DNA from: Batillaria attramentaria
Lineage: Eukaryota > Mollusca > Gastropoda > Batillariidae
Direction: 5' to 3'
DNA: 64,000 nucleotides
NCBI GenBank assembly: GCA_018292915.2
Contig: JACVVK020000317.1
Span: 92,501-156,500 of the forward strand
Shown in pieces: positions 37,497 through 52,787 of the stretch. The translations under genes were made by a program, and so were the position numbers. A model generated the notes under the pieces. The model did no database searches. It saw only the letters and a program-made list of their open reading frames with translations, and was not told the DNA's origin. The number at the start of each line of letters is the position of its first letter. Within the stretch, counting starts at the first letter, position 1.

Positions 37497-40400
37497 ATGG
37501 AAGCAGAACGTCATGAAGCTCAGGTAGGCCCTGCTTGCTTACAGTAACTGTGTACCCCTTGGTACTGAAATTCGACCTGCTTTTCTTGATAAGAAAACCA
37601 GACTTGCCACAAGTGGGTTGGCCTATGGGCTTGGCTCATCCTTCGTTAGCTCCTAAGAAGACGGGTTTAAAAAAAACAAAAACCCCAAACACTTTGGTCC
37701 GTATTTTTACATCTCTCTGTCATCTGCAGCGGAAAGCAGATGAAAATCCGTACAGCTTAGTGGTACTGGTAGTGGTACTGGTCTGATACTAGTAGTGTAG
37801 TTGTTGCTTTTTAGTAATTACTCAAGTATTAGTTTTTTCATGCCTACATCGTAAAATATTGATTGCTCATTAAGTGGGTAAATATAAAATGGGCATTCAG
37901 TTCATCTTGGGATCAAACTGTAACGGAAGCTGCATAAGTATACACAGAGACAAGCTACAGATCAACACATACTGGTCTTGTTACACTACTGTACTATCCA
38001 CTAACTTGAGTGTAAGTGTAAGGGTTGTCTGACTGTTACAGTACTTACACTTACAGCTGAATATTTTGTGACTGCTGTCATGTCTTGTTTAGCAAGAAAA
38101 TGTCTTTGTGTGGTGCCAGGATGATCAGGATGGAACGCGATTCTGGCGAGAAGAACGTGAGGAAGGAGCTGTGTACAATGCTTATCTGAAAAGAGTGACG
38201 TACCTGTCGCAGGCGAGGGTGAGTGTATAGACAAATTTACTTCACAAGGTTGAATTACACCAATGAAAGTTCAGCAGCGTTAATAACAGCTAGGACAGTC
38301 AGCGGATAGTGATGGTGATAATACAGTAAAAGTAATAGTAATGTTACAATTACCTGTTAGTAAAATAGAAAATGAACAGATTAATGCTAATGTGATCTGT
38401 ACAATTCCTAATAGCAGGATTATGCTGTAGTAGTAAAACAGTCTATTTGTATTTTCATTTAGTCATAATTTAATGGTTAACCCCCCCCCCCCCCAAAAAA
38501 AAAAAAAAAGTGAAAAAAGTCCAGGAGTACATCAGCACTCATGTTGTTCTTGGTAGGAACACACATTTTACACTGCTTTCCTCTGAATTTTGCTTAAGAA
38601 AGTATGTAAGTTTGAATTTCATTCCATTTCCATGATTTCTGCATAATTGCAGTCACCTTTCCAGTTTCCACTTTTGTTTATAAATAATAAAAAAGATAAT
38701 TTTGTTTTGACAGCTTGAGGATGAGACATCTCGTGAGTTTTCTCATCTCATGTGGGAGACTCAGAAACTGCGGGTAATCAAAGCGGGGACCCTCCCTCGA
38801 CTGGTGGAAGCTTTGGCCACTGTGCGAGGAGAGCTAGATTCATCCTACATGAACGTCTTCCTGGCCACCTACCGCACCTTCGCCACCCCGCTACAGCTTC
38901 TACAGGCTGTCGTGGACAGGTGGGTGACTTGACTTGTGTTGCTAATGACATGGGGATTTGGTGTAGTGGTTAAGGTGTCCAACTTTGGATCCTGAGTCGC
39001 ACGGTTTGGATCCCTGGTGGGAGGGATTTTTCCTTTCCAAATCGAGTCAAAATCATGTGCAGACTTGCACATTGCTGCGTTCTTAGCACAGTTGATTTTT
39101 TTTTTTTTTTTTTCTGCCCTAACTCTTTGCCAACTCCAGTGGAGTTCCTCCCAGGTCATGGGTGGAACCCACGGAGGACTTGGAAGCTGGGACAATTTTT
39201 TATTATGCATGATGATGGAGATGAGGATGATAGTAAGATGATGCTATGGAGGTCCATGTGGTTTGGGACTGCGGGACAGGGCCGCATTCCACGCTTCCTG
39301 TCATAAATATCCCGGCATTAACCAGGCCCGGGAACTACGGCACCTGCGGTGCGGGCCGTGTAATCATCCACATCATAAGACGTGTCATACTAAGGGAAGC
39401 ACCCCCAAAGTCGCACCCGTGAAGTGGGTGAACAGTTGATTTTCAGTCGGGGAAGGACCTGGAAAGCCACACCACCCCGACCCCAAATATATTTGATTGT
39501 GATTTGTCATTTGATATTTATGATTGTAACATGGTGCAGATAAATTCTGAATAAATTCTGAGGGTGTACAAAGTTGTTTGAATGTGTGTGTGTAGGTATC
39601 GGACTCTGAGGTCACAAAACAAGGAGGGGAAAAGTGAGCTGTGTGAGCAACAACAAAAGTGAGTGACTTTTCCCAGAAGTGGTGTATCACTATGATTCTG
39701 TTGTATGATTCCCGTTGTGTTTCTCATGCCTAAAACATTTAACTTGTGATATTTGTAATAGTTAAATGTTCCTGTTATGTATATCATCAGTGTTGAATTG
39801 AAACTCTTTGCGAGTCAGTGAAACCGAATATCATGGTACTACCTTGCACAAGTTCAGTAAGTTCTGAGACCCCCCCCCCCCAAAAAAAAAAAAAACCAAA
39901 AAAACAAACAAACAAAACAACAACAAAAAACAAAAAAAACAACCACCCCCCCCCCCCCCCCCAAAAAAAACAAACCCCAACAACAACAACAAAAACAACA
40001 ACAACAAACAAACAAACAAAAACCACAACCAAAAAAAAACCCAACCAGACAACAACAACAACAACAAAAAACAACAACAACAAAACCACACACACACACA
40101 CACAAACCGGCCACACCTTCATTCCGATTCATTTTTGAATTTATTTAGTTTTTGTTATCTGCCCACAGGACTCTGAAGTGTGTGTTGTCAGTGTGGTTGG
40201 ACACATATCCTGAGGATTTCCGGGAAAGTCCTGACTATCCCTGCCTCACTCTGCTGGAGAGTTTTGCAAGGGAGCTAATCCCCGACAGCGACCTGGCAAC
40301 CCGAGCGAAGCAGCGCATCAGCAAGTACAAGGAGGAAGACTCGGGTAATGCAGGTCAGACTGTGACATAGGTCACATCTAAGGTCATCCCAGCACTTGAC

Positions 40401-41526
40401 CTGAGGTCACCTTCAGGTCGCGCGTGGGCCCCTTGCACTGAGTGATGCACTCCCAAAACCGACTCCTCTTTAGCGTCTTTGATGCAGGTCGTGCTTGGTG
40501 TTCTGGAGCTCTGTACTAATTCCTTTGACAGTGTGAAGATTCTATCTTCAGCATACCCATGCTCACATTCACAAATCATTTGGATTCGGAGATGTTTAAG
40601 CCTACTCTTAACTGGGCACAGCACGCAAAACACTTCTGTGCATATCGTCACAGTCGTTGTACTCGGTGTGTCTACTAACTACAAAACTGAACAAAGGCAG
40701 CTGTGCATGATGACGTACGATCACGTGATCAAGATACAGTCACGATACGATACCATCCGATGCCCATAGCGTCTGCAGTCGCAAGCCGAGCTCGGAGGCG
40801 AGCTGTCCAGCCTCTGTAGTACTTATCCGTGACATTTGTGTCCGTCGAAAAAGCGCATAAACACTGAAGTCTGTTCAGGCAGTAGAGCAATTGAGGATGC
40901 ACTGTCCACCATGTTTGCGCGCTGAGAGACGTAGTACAGCCAATCAGAATCTGTTGTGGAACCCACAGTCACAGCTGGGGCTATTTGTGATGCCCCCTCC
41001 CCCCCCCCCCCCAATCCCAACTGCCCCCTCTTTCTACTCACATCTTCTTTTTTTTTTTATCCTCTGAGAAAATATTTCTAAAAAATGATTTTTAACCGTA
41101 TGTTTGCCGCCATCACATTCACAGTTATCTCATGAGACAGGTGGGGTTCCAAGAAATGTGGTGCATACAATACAAAGTTGTATTTTGAAGTAAGTTTATT
41201 CCTTTGCACTGTGCAAATAAACAGAGTGTGCGCACCTTTTTCTGTACCTGTAAAACACCATATCGTCATTACTCTGCATTGTAGTCTAAAAATTACACTG
41301 TGAACTTGATATTGTCAAAATTGTCATCAAGATAGTGCATAACTATTTTCAGCATACAAGCACACTCACGCGTATGCGAAACTGTGCCACTACACGGGTT
41401 GGCTTAGTAAACATAGAAATGGCGTGTTTAACATATTTATAGCAGTACATAATATCATTGCCTTGACTGTAACTACCTACAGTAATTCACTGCTTGCTGT
41501 GTTTGTATTGCTGTAGTATTATGCTT

Positions 41527-41559
<33 letters not shown>

Positions 41560-44139
41560 ATTGTAAAGGCGCTTTACCCAATTTCATGAATCGGCTCAAA
41601 GCGCCGCGAACTGAACCCAACACGCACGCTCACGTGAACCACACACATTCTCTCACACACCGGACATAAACACATTACAATCACGTGGTGCGAAGGGTCA
41701 GCTCAGCTATTTAAATTTCGGAATTTAGAATTGCATTTATTTTTCAAATTTGGTGGGCTGAACATTTCCAAAGCAGAGGGGGAGGAAGCCGGAGTACCCG
41801 GAGAGAACCCCCGACGATCGGCCCGAACGAACGGTGCCACATACGAGAAGGAAAAATTCTTTGCCCCGAGTGGGACTCGAACCCCCCACCTCTCGCATTG
41901 GTGACAAGTCTCTTAACCACTAGACCACCGACCGCCCCGGTCTGTAGTTCCGTTTTCAAGGTCTCTATACTTGTTCTACTTTCAGCAGAGAACATTGAGT
42001 TCCGATTCTCAATCTGCGACGAAGTTGATCACATGATCGATGCCGATGTTCCAAAGCCGCTTTCGTTTATGGACATCTCCCCACGCACGTTTGCCGAGCA
42101 GCTAACTTTCAGGGATGCTGTGAGTACACTACACTGTAGTACTAGAGTTGTTTGGGGGGGGGGGGGGGGGGGAAGAAAAAAATTAGGCTGTCAGATGTCA
42201 GCATGTCGGATGTTCAGTCAGTGAAAGGATATTGAAAGGGATTGGCTTAGTGTTTGGTCAACAGTTTCTTGGGGGGTGGGGGGGTGCTTTGAAGACGCGT
42301 GCTCGTGGCTTTGCCACTTTGTCACTAAATGCTGTACACTTTTCCTGGTTTTGCATCTTGAGCTAATTTACAATATACAAACACAATTTGAACTCAGTCT
42401 TAGCTTAAGCTCTGATTAATCAAGTTTGGTTCAGAGTAATCAATCTCTCTTTTTCTGTCTGTCTCCTCTCTCTCTCTCTATTACGTACAGTGTATTGGTG
42501 TGCTGGTAGTGGTTATCAGAACGAAAACCATGTCAGTTGTCATGAGAGTATATTTGGCGAGTGGTTCAGGAAGAGCAAAAACCATTTATTTTGTGCCAGT
42601 CATGTTTGTTTTACATCAACTGGACTGGAGTGGCAAGAGTAGCCCAGAACAGCATGTGATGGCGAAGGGTCGTCAGTGGCTTATGCTCCACTTGGAGCCA
42701 TGGGTCTTAGTAGTAGTACATGTAGTAGTATGTTTGTTTTACACAATCAGTGTTGCAGAATCTTAATGCATTTTTTATACCTGCAGAATAGTGTTCTTAA
42801 GTCGGGTACTGCAGATGGTCGGTCGTTGGAGATGCAATAAAGAGGAAAAACCGTCCATGCCGGGCAAAAGCGGTCGTGAATGAAAGACGGTCGCTCAGTC
42901 AAGAGATCACTCAATGAAGTTCCTACTGTAGTAGTATGTTTGTTTTACACAATCAGTGTTGCAGAATCTTAGTGCTTTTTTTTTTTATACCTGTCCAATC
43001 ATCTGTAATTGCCTTCCAGGATTGTGAATTGAATTGTAAACACTTTCTTTCCTACCAGGAGTTGTTTAAGAAGGTTGTGCCACACCACTGTCTTGGGGCA
43101 GTGTGGGGGAGGCGGGACAAGAAGGGGGGGAAGGAGGCACCCAGCGTTCAGGCCACCATCGAACAGTTCAACCGCGTCTCACTACGCGTCATCGCTACCA
43201 TACTAAAGAACAGGGAGCTCAAGACGTCCTCCCGTGCCAAGATTTTACAAAGATGGATAAATATCGCTCAGGTATGTACATAATAGTAGTGCAAAAATTG
43301 ACTGGAGGGGAATAGCAGCAGCTGACTGGCTAAGAAACAGCGAAATTGTAACCAAACTATACCATTGTATGGTGAAAGGGCGAGGTGCCTATACAGTATG
43401 TGATGCTTAGGCTCCTTTTATCAAACGACCTACTGTTCCAGTTTTTCTAAAAATGAATGTAAGTGTCCCCCATGTACACTTCAGTTAAAATCCCGGTATG
43501 TTAGGTCTGTATGGATTGTCGCTTCAGTCAGAAACAGTGTTATGGCTTGGTGAGTACAGGAAACCATCCTCTGTCAGAGCTGTTAATAATGTTACCCCAA
43601 TTTACCCCCCAAGTGCCATGAGCTGAGCACAACACGCACACACATGTGAATAACACGAGTTCTCCCATACACTGGACATAAACACATTACAATCAAGTGG
43701 TGCGAATAGGCGGCTCAGCTATTTAGGTTTCAGATTTTTTGAATTGCATTTCTTTTTTAAATTTTGTGGGGTGAGCATTTTCAAAGCAGAGGGGAAAGGA
43801 GCCAGAGTCACGAGAGAGAACCACCAGCGATTAGCCTGAATGAACGGTACCACAAACTGCAGCTGAACAATTCTTTGTCCCAAGTGGGACCTGAACCCCG
43901 ACCTCACATACTGTTGGCAGAAGATGTTGCCTCTAGACCACCAGCTGCCCTGTTGTGTATAGAGTTGCTGCTGTTTGTTATTTCAGGAACTGCGAGAGCT
44001 GAAGAATTTCTCGTCCTTGAGAGCCATCCTGTCTGGCCTTCAGTCTCATCCTGTCTACCGGCTGCGCAAATGTTGGGCAGCTGTTCCAAAGTAAGATTTT
44101 GCTTTTCTCTCTCTCTCTCTCTGTCTCTCTGTCTGTCTC

Positions 44140-44207
<68 letters not shown>

Positions 44208-47200
44208 TTGTGATACAAAATCTGGTAAGTAGCATATATGGGATACGTATTGTGAATAGCTCACAGTCACACTAATGTGTTGTTTTTTTCTTCAGGGATA
44301 TGGTTGTGCTGTTTGAAGAACTGTCTGACATATTTTCCGGTGAAAACAACCAGATCAACTCGCGCGAGTTACTCATGAAGGTACGTCTGCCAAGAAACTC
44401 AAAACAATGAATAGCTTTGTACCAGTGTCTATTAGGCTAATGAATAAGCAGATGTTTGGCATGTTTTATGTTTTTATGAGAGACCACAAATCAATGTTCC
44501 TCTTCTGGAAATTTAATAAATGTCTTATGTCTTATGTCTTTAGTGAACAGTGTTAAGTCTTCAGTGAACATATAGAACGAAGTTATCATCAGAGCCTGCA
44601 AAGTCATAACCATTGAAGTTTCTGAGACACTCCATTTTGGTAATAGATACTGCAGGTTCATTTATATCCAGTCTACTGCTGACAGCATAAAAACACTGTT
44701 CCCTGTGGTTTGAAAATACAAGGGTCCTTGTGACCCTCTCTCTGTATTTTTGAGGGTCCTTTTGTCAATGTTGAGGGTCCAAGGTCTTTCGGTATAAAAA
44801 GTCTGAAAGTCAAAACCATTTATTGTTGTTGTTTACAAAAGTATTCCAGTAGGAGAGATGTATGTGAATTGTTGCGTGTCAGCAATAGCGAATTGAATTG
44901 CCGAGGAGCCCGCATGCTTTCCAAGTACGGCATTATGACTGGACAAAAAGTGTTCCATAGTGCTTAGGCCAATCAGATTCTATCTGTTATGCACGATGGC
45001 TCAGTGGAAATCTGATGCTGCAAGTGACCACTGCTAGTTACAGATCGCTTTTTGTTCATCGAGTTTCCGGGAGAGAGTTGGAAAAATACTGTTTGTCACA
45101 GCGAGACCAAAAACGTACGTTCGCTGTGAAGTGCTGTTCTCAAATTTGTGGGTCAATGTAAGAGTTTTGTGCGTACACATACGCACACCTGTGCGCAATT
45201 GGGAACACTGAAAGTGTATCAAATGTATTGTATGTGTTTATGTGCAGGAGGCCACGGCAAAGTTCCCTGACCTGGACTCTCAGAACAAGACACTGAAGAG
45301 AAAAAACTTGCAGAAGCGACGCTCTTGGATTGACAATGTTGGTTTGACTTTGACAGCAGCATAGCTAACTCAACGTTCTCTGTTACTTGTCCTCTTCTTT
45401 CACTTAACATATGATGCTGCACATTATGTGTCGGCACTTGTAGTTAAATGTATGTGTGGAGGCATGTTGTGTGTGTTTCTGGGAGAGTGAGTGTGTGTTG
45501 ATTGTAAGGCGCCCTGAGCTCCTGCAGGAGGGAGGAGTGAATACCCATATTATTATTATTAATAATAAAACCCACTACTGTTAAACACAGATATTACTTC
45601 TGAATCCTATTTGGGGCATGGAATTCTTTACCTCTAGCATGTGGCACCGTTTATTCGGTCCAGTCTCTATGGGTTCTGTCCATGGTTACTTCAGATTGCT
45701 TATTTGCATCCTCTGCTTTGGGAAGGTTCAGCCCACAAAAGTTCAAAATGCAACGCTAATTCCAAAATGCCAGCAGCTGAGCTGACCCTTCTCAGCATGT
45801 GATCGTGATGTGTTGATCTCCAGCGTTTGAGTGAGTGCACATGATACACACGAACATCACACCCCTATGTGTTGGGTTCAGTTTGCGACGCTTTGAGCGT
45901 AGCAGTGTGACAAAGCGCCTGTATTAGTGCACAATATTTGTGTTCTTTTGCAGGGTACCGTTCAAGGCACCGTGCCATACCTGGGCACCTTTCTGACCGA
46001 TCTCACGATGCTGGACACGGCCATGTCTGATGTCACAGAGGACGGTCTGATCAACTTCGAGAAGCGACGGCGAGAGTTTGAGGTGCTTGCTCAACTGCGA
46101 CTGTTGCAGTCAGCGGCTCAGATCTACACCCTGCAGTGTGAACCACGGTTCTGGACATGGTTCAACTCTGTTAGAACCTACACTGATACTGAAAGGTAGG
46201 CTGGGGACTGGATGCCCTCTCTCTCTCTATTTTCTCTCCCTCTCTTGTTTTATTGATTATCCCCATGGACAGGTTAAAAAGGCCTTGAACTCTTCCACCT
46301 TTTGACCGATTTCCATCTTTGACTAAAAATTTTCTATCCCCCCGAAAGTGGGTTCCTCCTCTGAAGCACTTTAAATCACCCAAATCACACTATATTGCAC
46401 AAATCTTAATCTAATTCTATAAATTTTGCTCCAAAAAAATGTTTTCCCCTCAAAAGCACTTAATATCACACCAACATACGTTAAACTGCACAGATTTTAG
46501 TCAAATTCTAAACATTTTTCTCTCCCCAAAAAGGTGTTTCCACTTCTGAAGCACTTACAATCATGCCAAAGTGCACCAAAATACACAAATTTCAGTCTAA
46601 CTTTTTAAAAAAACAAAAATTCATTATAGCCTGCCCGGGACACCCTGAGCATAATGCGTTCGATTTGCAAGTGTGCGTGATCATGGCTTTGCCCCTTCGT
46701 CACATAATACTACACAGTTTTTCCCCTTTTGCATCATGGGCCATATTTAAGCCCCAGTCATTCCCTTTTGGGCAGTTCAGGCTTCTTTCCCTGGGTGGGG
46801 TGGTGGTGGGTAGGGGGTGGGGGAAGCACGTGGACATGGTGCAGCATCACTGATCACTGAAGAATCAGTATCACGCGTCAGATCTTGACTTGGGGTTGAA
46901 TGCAGGCTTCACCATGACCAAGCGTGACCCAGTGTTCTGCGAGACCTCTTTTGTACAGTGAATCTTTTTTCATGTACAGTTTCGACCTGTAGTTCTGCTT
47001 CCTTGCTTCGAACATTTCTGCATCGTGAGACTCAGCTTGCTGTGCAGTGTATATAAATAGTTCCGTGCCATCGTTTCCATGCTTACCTAATTTATCCTTT
47101 CAATCTTCAGCCATGAAATGTCCTGTGCCATTGAACCTCCATCAGAAAGCGTTGCAAAGATCAAAAAGAAATCAGCGAGGTAAGTCAAAGAATGTCTGTT

Positions 47201-49023
47201 AGATCAAGGAGATGGAGGAGTGGGTGTGGGGTCAGACACATTGTCATTGTATTTTTAGAGTCAGGTTATAAAATTGATCGTAATGTCCCCGTCGCCCATT
47301 CATATCTCATTGTGTAAGGAGGACAGATAACTAAGAGCTGGTCACGTAGGATTGGGGTTGGTCTAGGTAGGACGCTCAGTAGGATATTTGCTTCCTGGAG
47401 CAGGAACGTGTTGGAGTGTGAACAGCCGTGGGACAGTCACAGAAACGCTGGCTGCTCGCCACTCACTACACCATTGTTGGCAGTGTTGGTGGAGATAGTC
47501 TAAAGTCCCTGTGTCATGCTTGCACTGGCAAGCCTTGGTTCTCGGGATTCCCTGTGCCATGATAAGTGGAGAAAAGGCCTCGGTGAACACGACAGTGCTC
47601 TCCATTCTCGCGGACGTTGCCCTAGTGCAGCATGTGACCAGCTCTTGCTTATTTGCTCTTTGTGTAAATAACGAACGCATCTTGTGTTGTCATTCTATGT
47701 TGGAGCCATGATGTGCTCATTCAGAACTGAAGTTTGACTGTGTGTGTTGATTTGGTAAAAGCATGTTTAGCATGTATGGATTGCTCTTTTAACTGAGGAA
47801 ACTGGATGCATCAGTTGGCATGGAATGAATGGATTGCTGTGCTGTGTTATTTTATCATGTGTGTGTGTGAGACAAAACCAGCCTGATGATACTACCTCTG
47901 AACAGTAAGGCTCAAGCTCTAGTCTCGCTACCATTTTCAGTTTTGCGGCCCGAAGCCTGCCTGATTTGAAGATGGCTGCAGCTGTTGTTAGATACTACTC
48001 TTGGTAAATCTCTGCGCTTGGATCAAATACTGTGAATTCAAAGCTTGTACTACAGACTTCAGCGTAAGTCAAGGACCACTTGCAAATTTGGCTAAAATTC
48101 CTGGAAGATGTCCGTGCAGCACATGTTGGTTTTTCAGCTTCAGCGAGCTTTGCGGGATGCATTGTTAACCCTTTAATACTTTCACAGCAAAAAAATTATT
48201 TAAGATTCCTTGATCTCTATTTTTTGTGAATTCTTAAAAATTAGACCTGTCTGTCAAGGTGGTCCTTGACTTATGTTGAAGTCTGTATTACAGAGCTGGT
48301 CGGTGTGCATGAAGGTGTGTTTAGTTTTCTGCACAGGGTGTTTAATGGTGCCAACTTTCGAGAGTACTCCCGATTTCTGGATTGAGAACTTTCAAAAACA
48401 AAATCTGCCAGGGTGAGAACTTTTGAAAATGAAATTTCGCTGCTAGAGAACATTCAAAAATGAAATTTTCTGGCTTGAGAACTCGGAGAATGAGATTTTT
48501 CAGTCTGCAAAATCAGCAAGAAATATGTTCTGGATTGTGTGGTGACTGCCGAGAGTACTTGTAACGCCATATGTAAAGCATAGCCAGTACTCTCCCTTGA
48601 TGAAAAAAATGACTTTTTACTGCAAAGTATTTGAGGTTATGCTGACAGTTGCGAGATCGCAGATGCCACGAGCCCTTTCCCCCCTCCTTCCCCATCATTG
48701 GTTCTAAGGAGCATCGGTACCTCCCCCTTTCCCACTTTCAGCCCTGCACTTAGCACAGTTTCCCCCTTAAAAAATAAAAAGGAAAAAAAAAGATAAATGG
48801 ACATAAATTATATGGGCCCAGTCTGTCTGTCCTAAACCCTTTGGGTACAGCCTATACATGTATGTGTGTTTATCTTGGACTTGTTCAAAATACTAAACAC
48901 CAATTCATGCATACCGACCTTCATGTATTATCAGTAACAGGAGAAACATATCTAAACAGCTTTCGCTTTCAATGAAAATTTTTAGATTAGGCAATGCCTG
49001 TTTCATACCCGATGCATAATTTC

Positions 49024-49058
<35 letters not shown>

Positions 49059-49440
49059 ACTGTCCTGTCCAATAATGACTGTCTAATTTGCAATTCTCGT
49101 TCTCTCCTGTGCTTTCGCTGGCAGCATTTGCGGGACAAAAGTGCGACACTCAGGTTCTAGCATTTACTCTTGCTTCGCACGTAGGCCTAGATTTGCTTCT
49201 GAATCGTCGCTAGCAAAACCTCAGTCCCCTCGGTAAGTCACTTTGACGCAGCTGCGTAGGGGATGGGTGCATGTTGGGGTCTAGGGAGATTTAGGAAATC
49301 TAGTTTGTTGTGTAATGGCAAAACATAGTAAGTCTCTCTCTGTGTCTCTCTCTCTCTCCCCCCTTTTGCTGTTGTGTAGATCTGTGGTATAATCAGGATT
49401 TTTTTTTATTTTTTTTTGGTAGCATGCAGTAAGTGACTAA

Positions 49441-49485
<45 letters not shown>

Positions 49486-52400
49486 CCCTTCATTTACTGT
49501 TGTAGATGTAATCATTGTTTATTTTGTACACATGGAATGGACAGATTTGTACCGTGGGTCTGTGTGCCTGAAACAGTTCAGAACTGAGCCCGAAAAATCC
49601 CACTCAGACCTGAGGTGTGCTGCACACCAGAGAGCATGTGAATTGAGATTTTTCACTGGGCTGAGTCCTGAACTGTGAAAGCCTCATGTACAAAATTTGG
49701 CCCGTCACTCTCGAGCTCTCTCTCTCACTTGTGAGACATGTTGATATAGGCCAAGGCCTGAAAAACAATCAACTCTGTCTGCTTTTTGGACTTGCTTTGT
49801 TTTGCAATTACACCGTAGCTGTGCACATGTTGTATGGTGCATCATAAATCCTGTTTTATGTCAAGAAAACTGGGTACAGTAATGGCAGCTCAAGGTTGTG
49901 TCCCTTTGTTACAGTGCTTTGGGGGGGGGGGGGTGTGGGGGGGGGGGTGTCCAGCATAGGGGTCTCAGTGTTACAGTAGAACTAATCAAAACTTGTAAAC
50001 AGATTGTAAAGCTAGAACTACCAAAGTTGGTGGGCGTTATGATTTATGTTGGGTGTATTTTACCGTCCCATGTTGCCAAGTGCTAGTTTATCAGTGTATC
50101 AGCATGCATGCTTAGCTCTGCTAGTCTGTAGATGTCCCAGATTTTGTGTAGTTTTTTTTAAATCAGTATTTACTCAAGAAAATGCATGGACTTTTGTCTG
50201 TAGTAATCAGAGTGTGCATGTGTGTGTTGTGAATTAATCTAATGTCACAGGTGTTTGGCATTATCCTGACCAGTAGCACTCTTCTCCTTTCATTCTTAAC
50301 ATTTCTGTGTGATGTATGAGTAGAGAACTCTGTGCAGCTGTGTTTGCATGTCGATCTGTCTGGCATTTACAAAAAGAAAAACAATTTTTTTTTACTACTT
50401 TATTGTCCTTTTCTTTGTGATGTGATGGCGTAGTGTTGTATAAGTACTGTAGATTACTTTCGTTTTGCTGTCATTTCGATTGCCATGTTAGTCTGGGGCT
50501 TTGTCTTCATGTCCGTAGGACCTATAATACATGTAGGACAAATGCTCTGGCTCATTGTAAAACTATAGGACATTAATTTTGTCCTGAATATTTTCTATGT
50601 GGCGCACAGAAATGACTGGACATACGTCCGCCTTCGCAAGAAAGTAGTTTGACATTTTGAAAATGAGTCGGTGTGTGACTAGTGTGCAACGCACATAGGA
50701 AGCCATAGTAGTATGCAGCGTACAATAAACTGTACTGTAGGAAGCATGTCGGTGTGTACCACTAACCCTTAGTGAAGGCAGAAAATCTTCTCTTTTTTTT
50801 TCTCTCTCTCTCTTATTTTTTTTAATTTTTTTTTCTTTTTATACAATATACATGCATGGCATTGGACAGAAATAATAATGAAAAGAAAATATGAAGGGGC
50901 ATGAACTAATAGAATTGAAGCTAGAGTATTGTTTCAGTATCTGAACTGCTGTAAAATTTACGAGTTATGAAAATAGGATACAAGTATTCTGAACATGTGT
51001 GATTGTTTCCATGCATGCACTTTAGCATGTGTGTGCATAGCTTGGAAGTCTTGATTTTGAGGACTGAAAAAACTTATAGCTTCCTTTGGTGCATGTGGAA
51101 CTCTGGTAGAGAGCACTGTAGTTTACACAGGAATATATATGGGAAATAAGTTTTGTGGTAAGGACTGTTGGCAGGCATGTGTACGATCTTGGCCTGATCC
51201 CCATGTTGGCTGAAAGGGGATTTTTTTGTTACCAAGTCAGATTCTCTACAAACTTACAGACTTGAATACTGTTGTCTTCTGACTCCCTTTCATGCACACA
51301 TATGTGAAGTGTGCATGTTAAAGATCCCATGTTCATCTCCCAAAGAGGAGAATGTCCACTGATGCCACTGGATTGTAAACAGCATTGTATGCATGCATTC
51401 ACAACAGCATAACAAACAAACAAGAAACTGCCGTGAAGCACTTCCCTCAAAGGAGGCGTTCCTATTAAGTGACAAGAAAAGGACTGAAGTGCCAGCGTTG
51501 ATGTGTTTGACATTGCGTTTTTATGAGAATTGCGTGCAAATTTTCACCTCACAAACAGGCATCTACAAAATTCAGATGTTCATTTTTCGTTTGAATTTCT
51601 TTTGCACCACTCGCACGGGCATCAAATGTTTAGATTGATTCTATTAACCGGCTTCTGTCAGTGGCTTGTTATTTGCCCTACCCAGTTCTTAGCCTAATGC
51701 TGTTTCCATCCTCCTTTTTCCAGTCTTGGTCACAAGCCGTCCAAGTACGAGGGAGCTCCAAGTGCCGCCCGCCTCGGGTTTTTCTGCGGCGCAGAAGAGC
51801 GCAACAGCATATCAAGCATCCCGGACACGATAGCAGCTTCCATTGGCCCTCTTGTGAATGTGAGTACAAGTAATTTTGATTGTCGTTACTATTCTGTAGA
51901 TCATGACTGGTTGAAGTTTCCATATTTCGCCAGGAAAACTTTAACTTGTTTAAGGGTCAGGGAATTTTAGCAGACTGATTACCATCACTGGAAAATAAAC
52001 TTTGTAGAAAAATTTCAGGAAAAAAGTCATTGAATTTACAGTTTTCAGCTGCAGAATTACATTAGGTTGGTGAGACTGAGTAATGTTCACAATGTAATGT
52101 TGACTGTTGTTTCCATGGTGATTGTGTGAGGTGGCCAAAAATTCTTGAAGAATCCTTGGAAGTGATTTCTCCCCACCCAGCCCCTCTTTCCTATCATTCT
52201 ATTTTTCTTTTCCTTTGCTGGAAGCTGTAGATCTGAGAACATGTTCACATTCAAGCATGTTTTGTCCTGTGTCTGGATATTGTGCTGATTATCTCTGTGA
52301 GACTGTGGAGTGTGCAAACTGCCTCTGGTGGTTTGTTCACATGCAACCTTTGCCTATTGCTTCTTTGATGGTACACTGCCAGCATACTTGTCATCTTGTC

Positions 52401-52751
52401 TGACCGCTTACGACCCGCCAAGAACTCTCCAGTCCAGTTCAGAAAAACTTCTCACCATCCCCCGTGTGAAACTTACTTTTGGCAGGAGGTCCTTTCAGTA
52501 CCAGGTCCCGAGAGTTTGGATTCACTTCCTCTACATGTCCGTCAGTCTCCATCTTTCAGAGTTCTTAAAAACAAACTACATGTAAAAACCCACTTCTTCC
52601 AGTCAACCTTCTCGCCCTCGTAGCAAGACTCTCAGTTAATTAGCTGCGAGATGGTCTTTGTTGCTTGCGCAACTCTATCCATCTGTAAATACTCAGCCCC
52701 CCCCCCCCCAGTTGTTTTTTATCGAGGTCCCAGCTGTATGTTATGACAGTG

Positions 52752-52787
<36 letters not shown>

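Noticed and set aside
39787..40138. Long hydrophobic frames across the A/C-rich block
   Set aside because: Low-complexity composition gives open frames on both strands; the block lies in a RalGEF intron.
40370..40800. RalGEF exon 5 read-through to a short alternative C terminus
   Set aside because: The frame stops soon after the donor (GNAGQTVT), and a phase-matched exon 6 restores the RasGEF domain.
43764..44213. 149-codon frame on plus
   Set aside because: It joins antisense SINE-B, RalGEF exon 8 in the wrong frame and a CA array.
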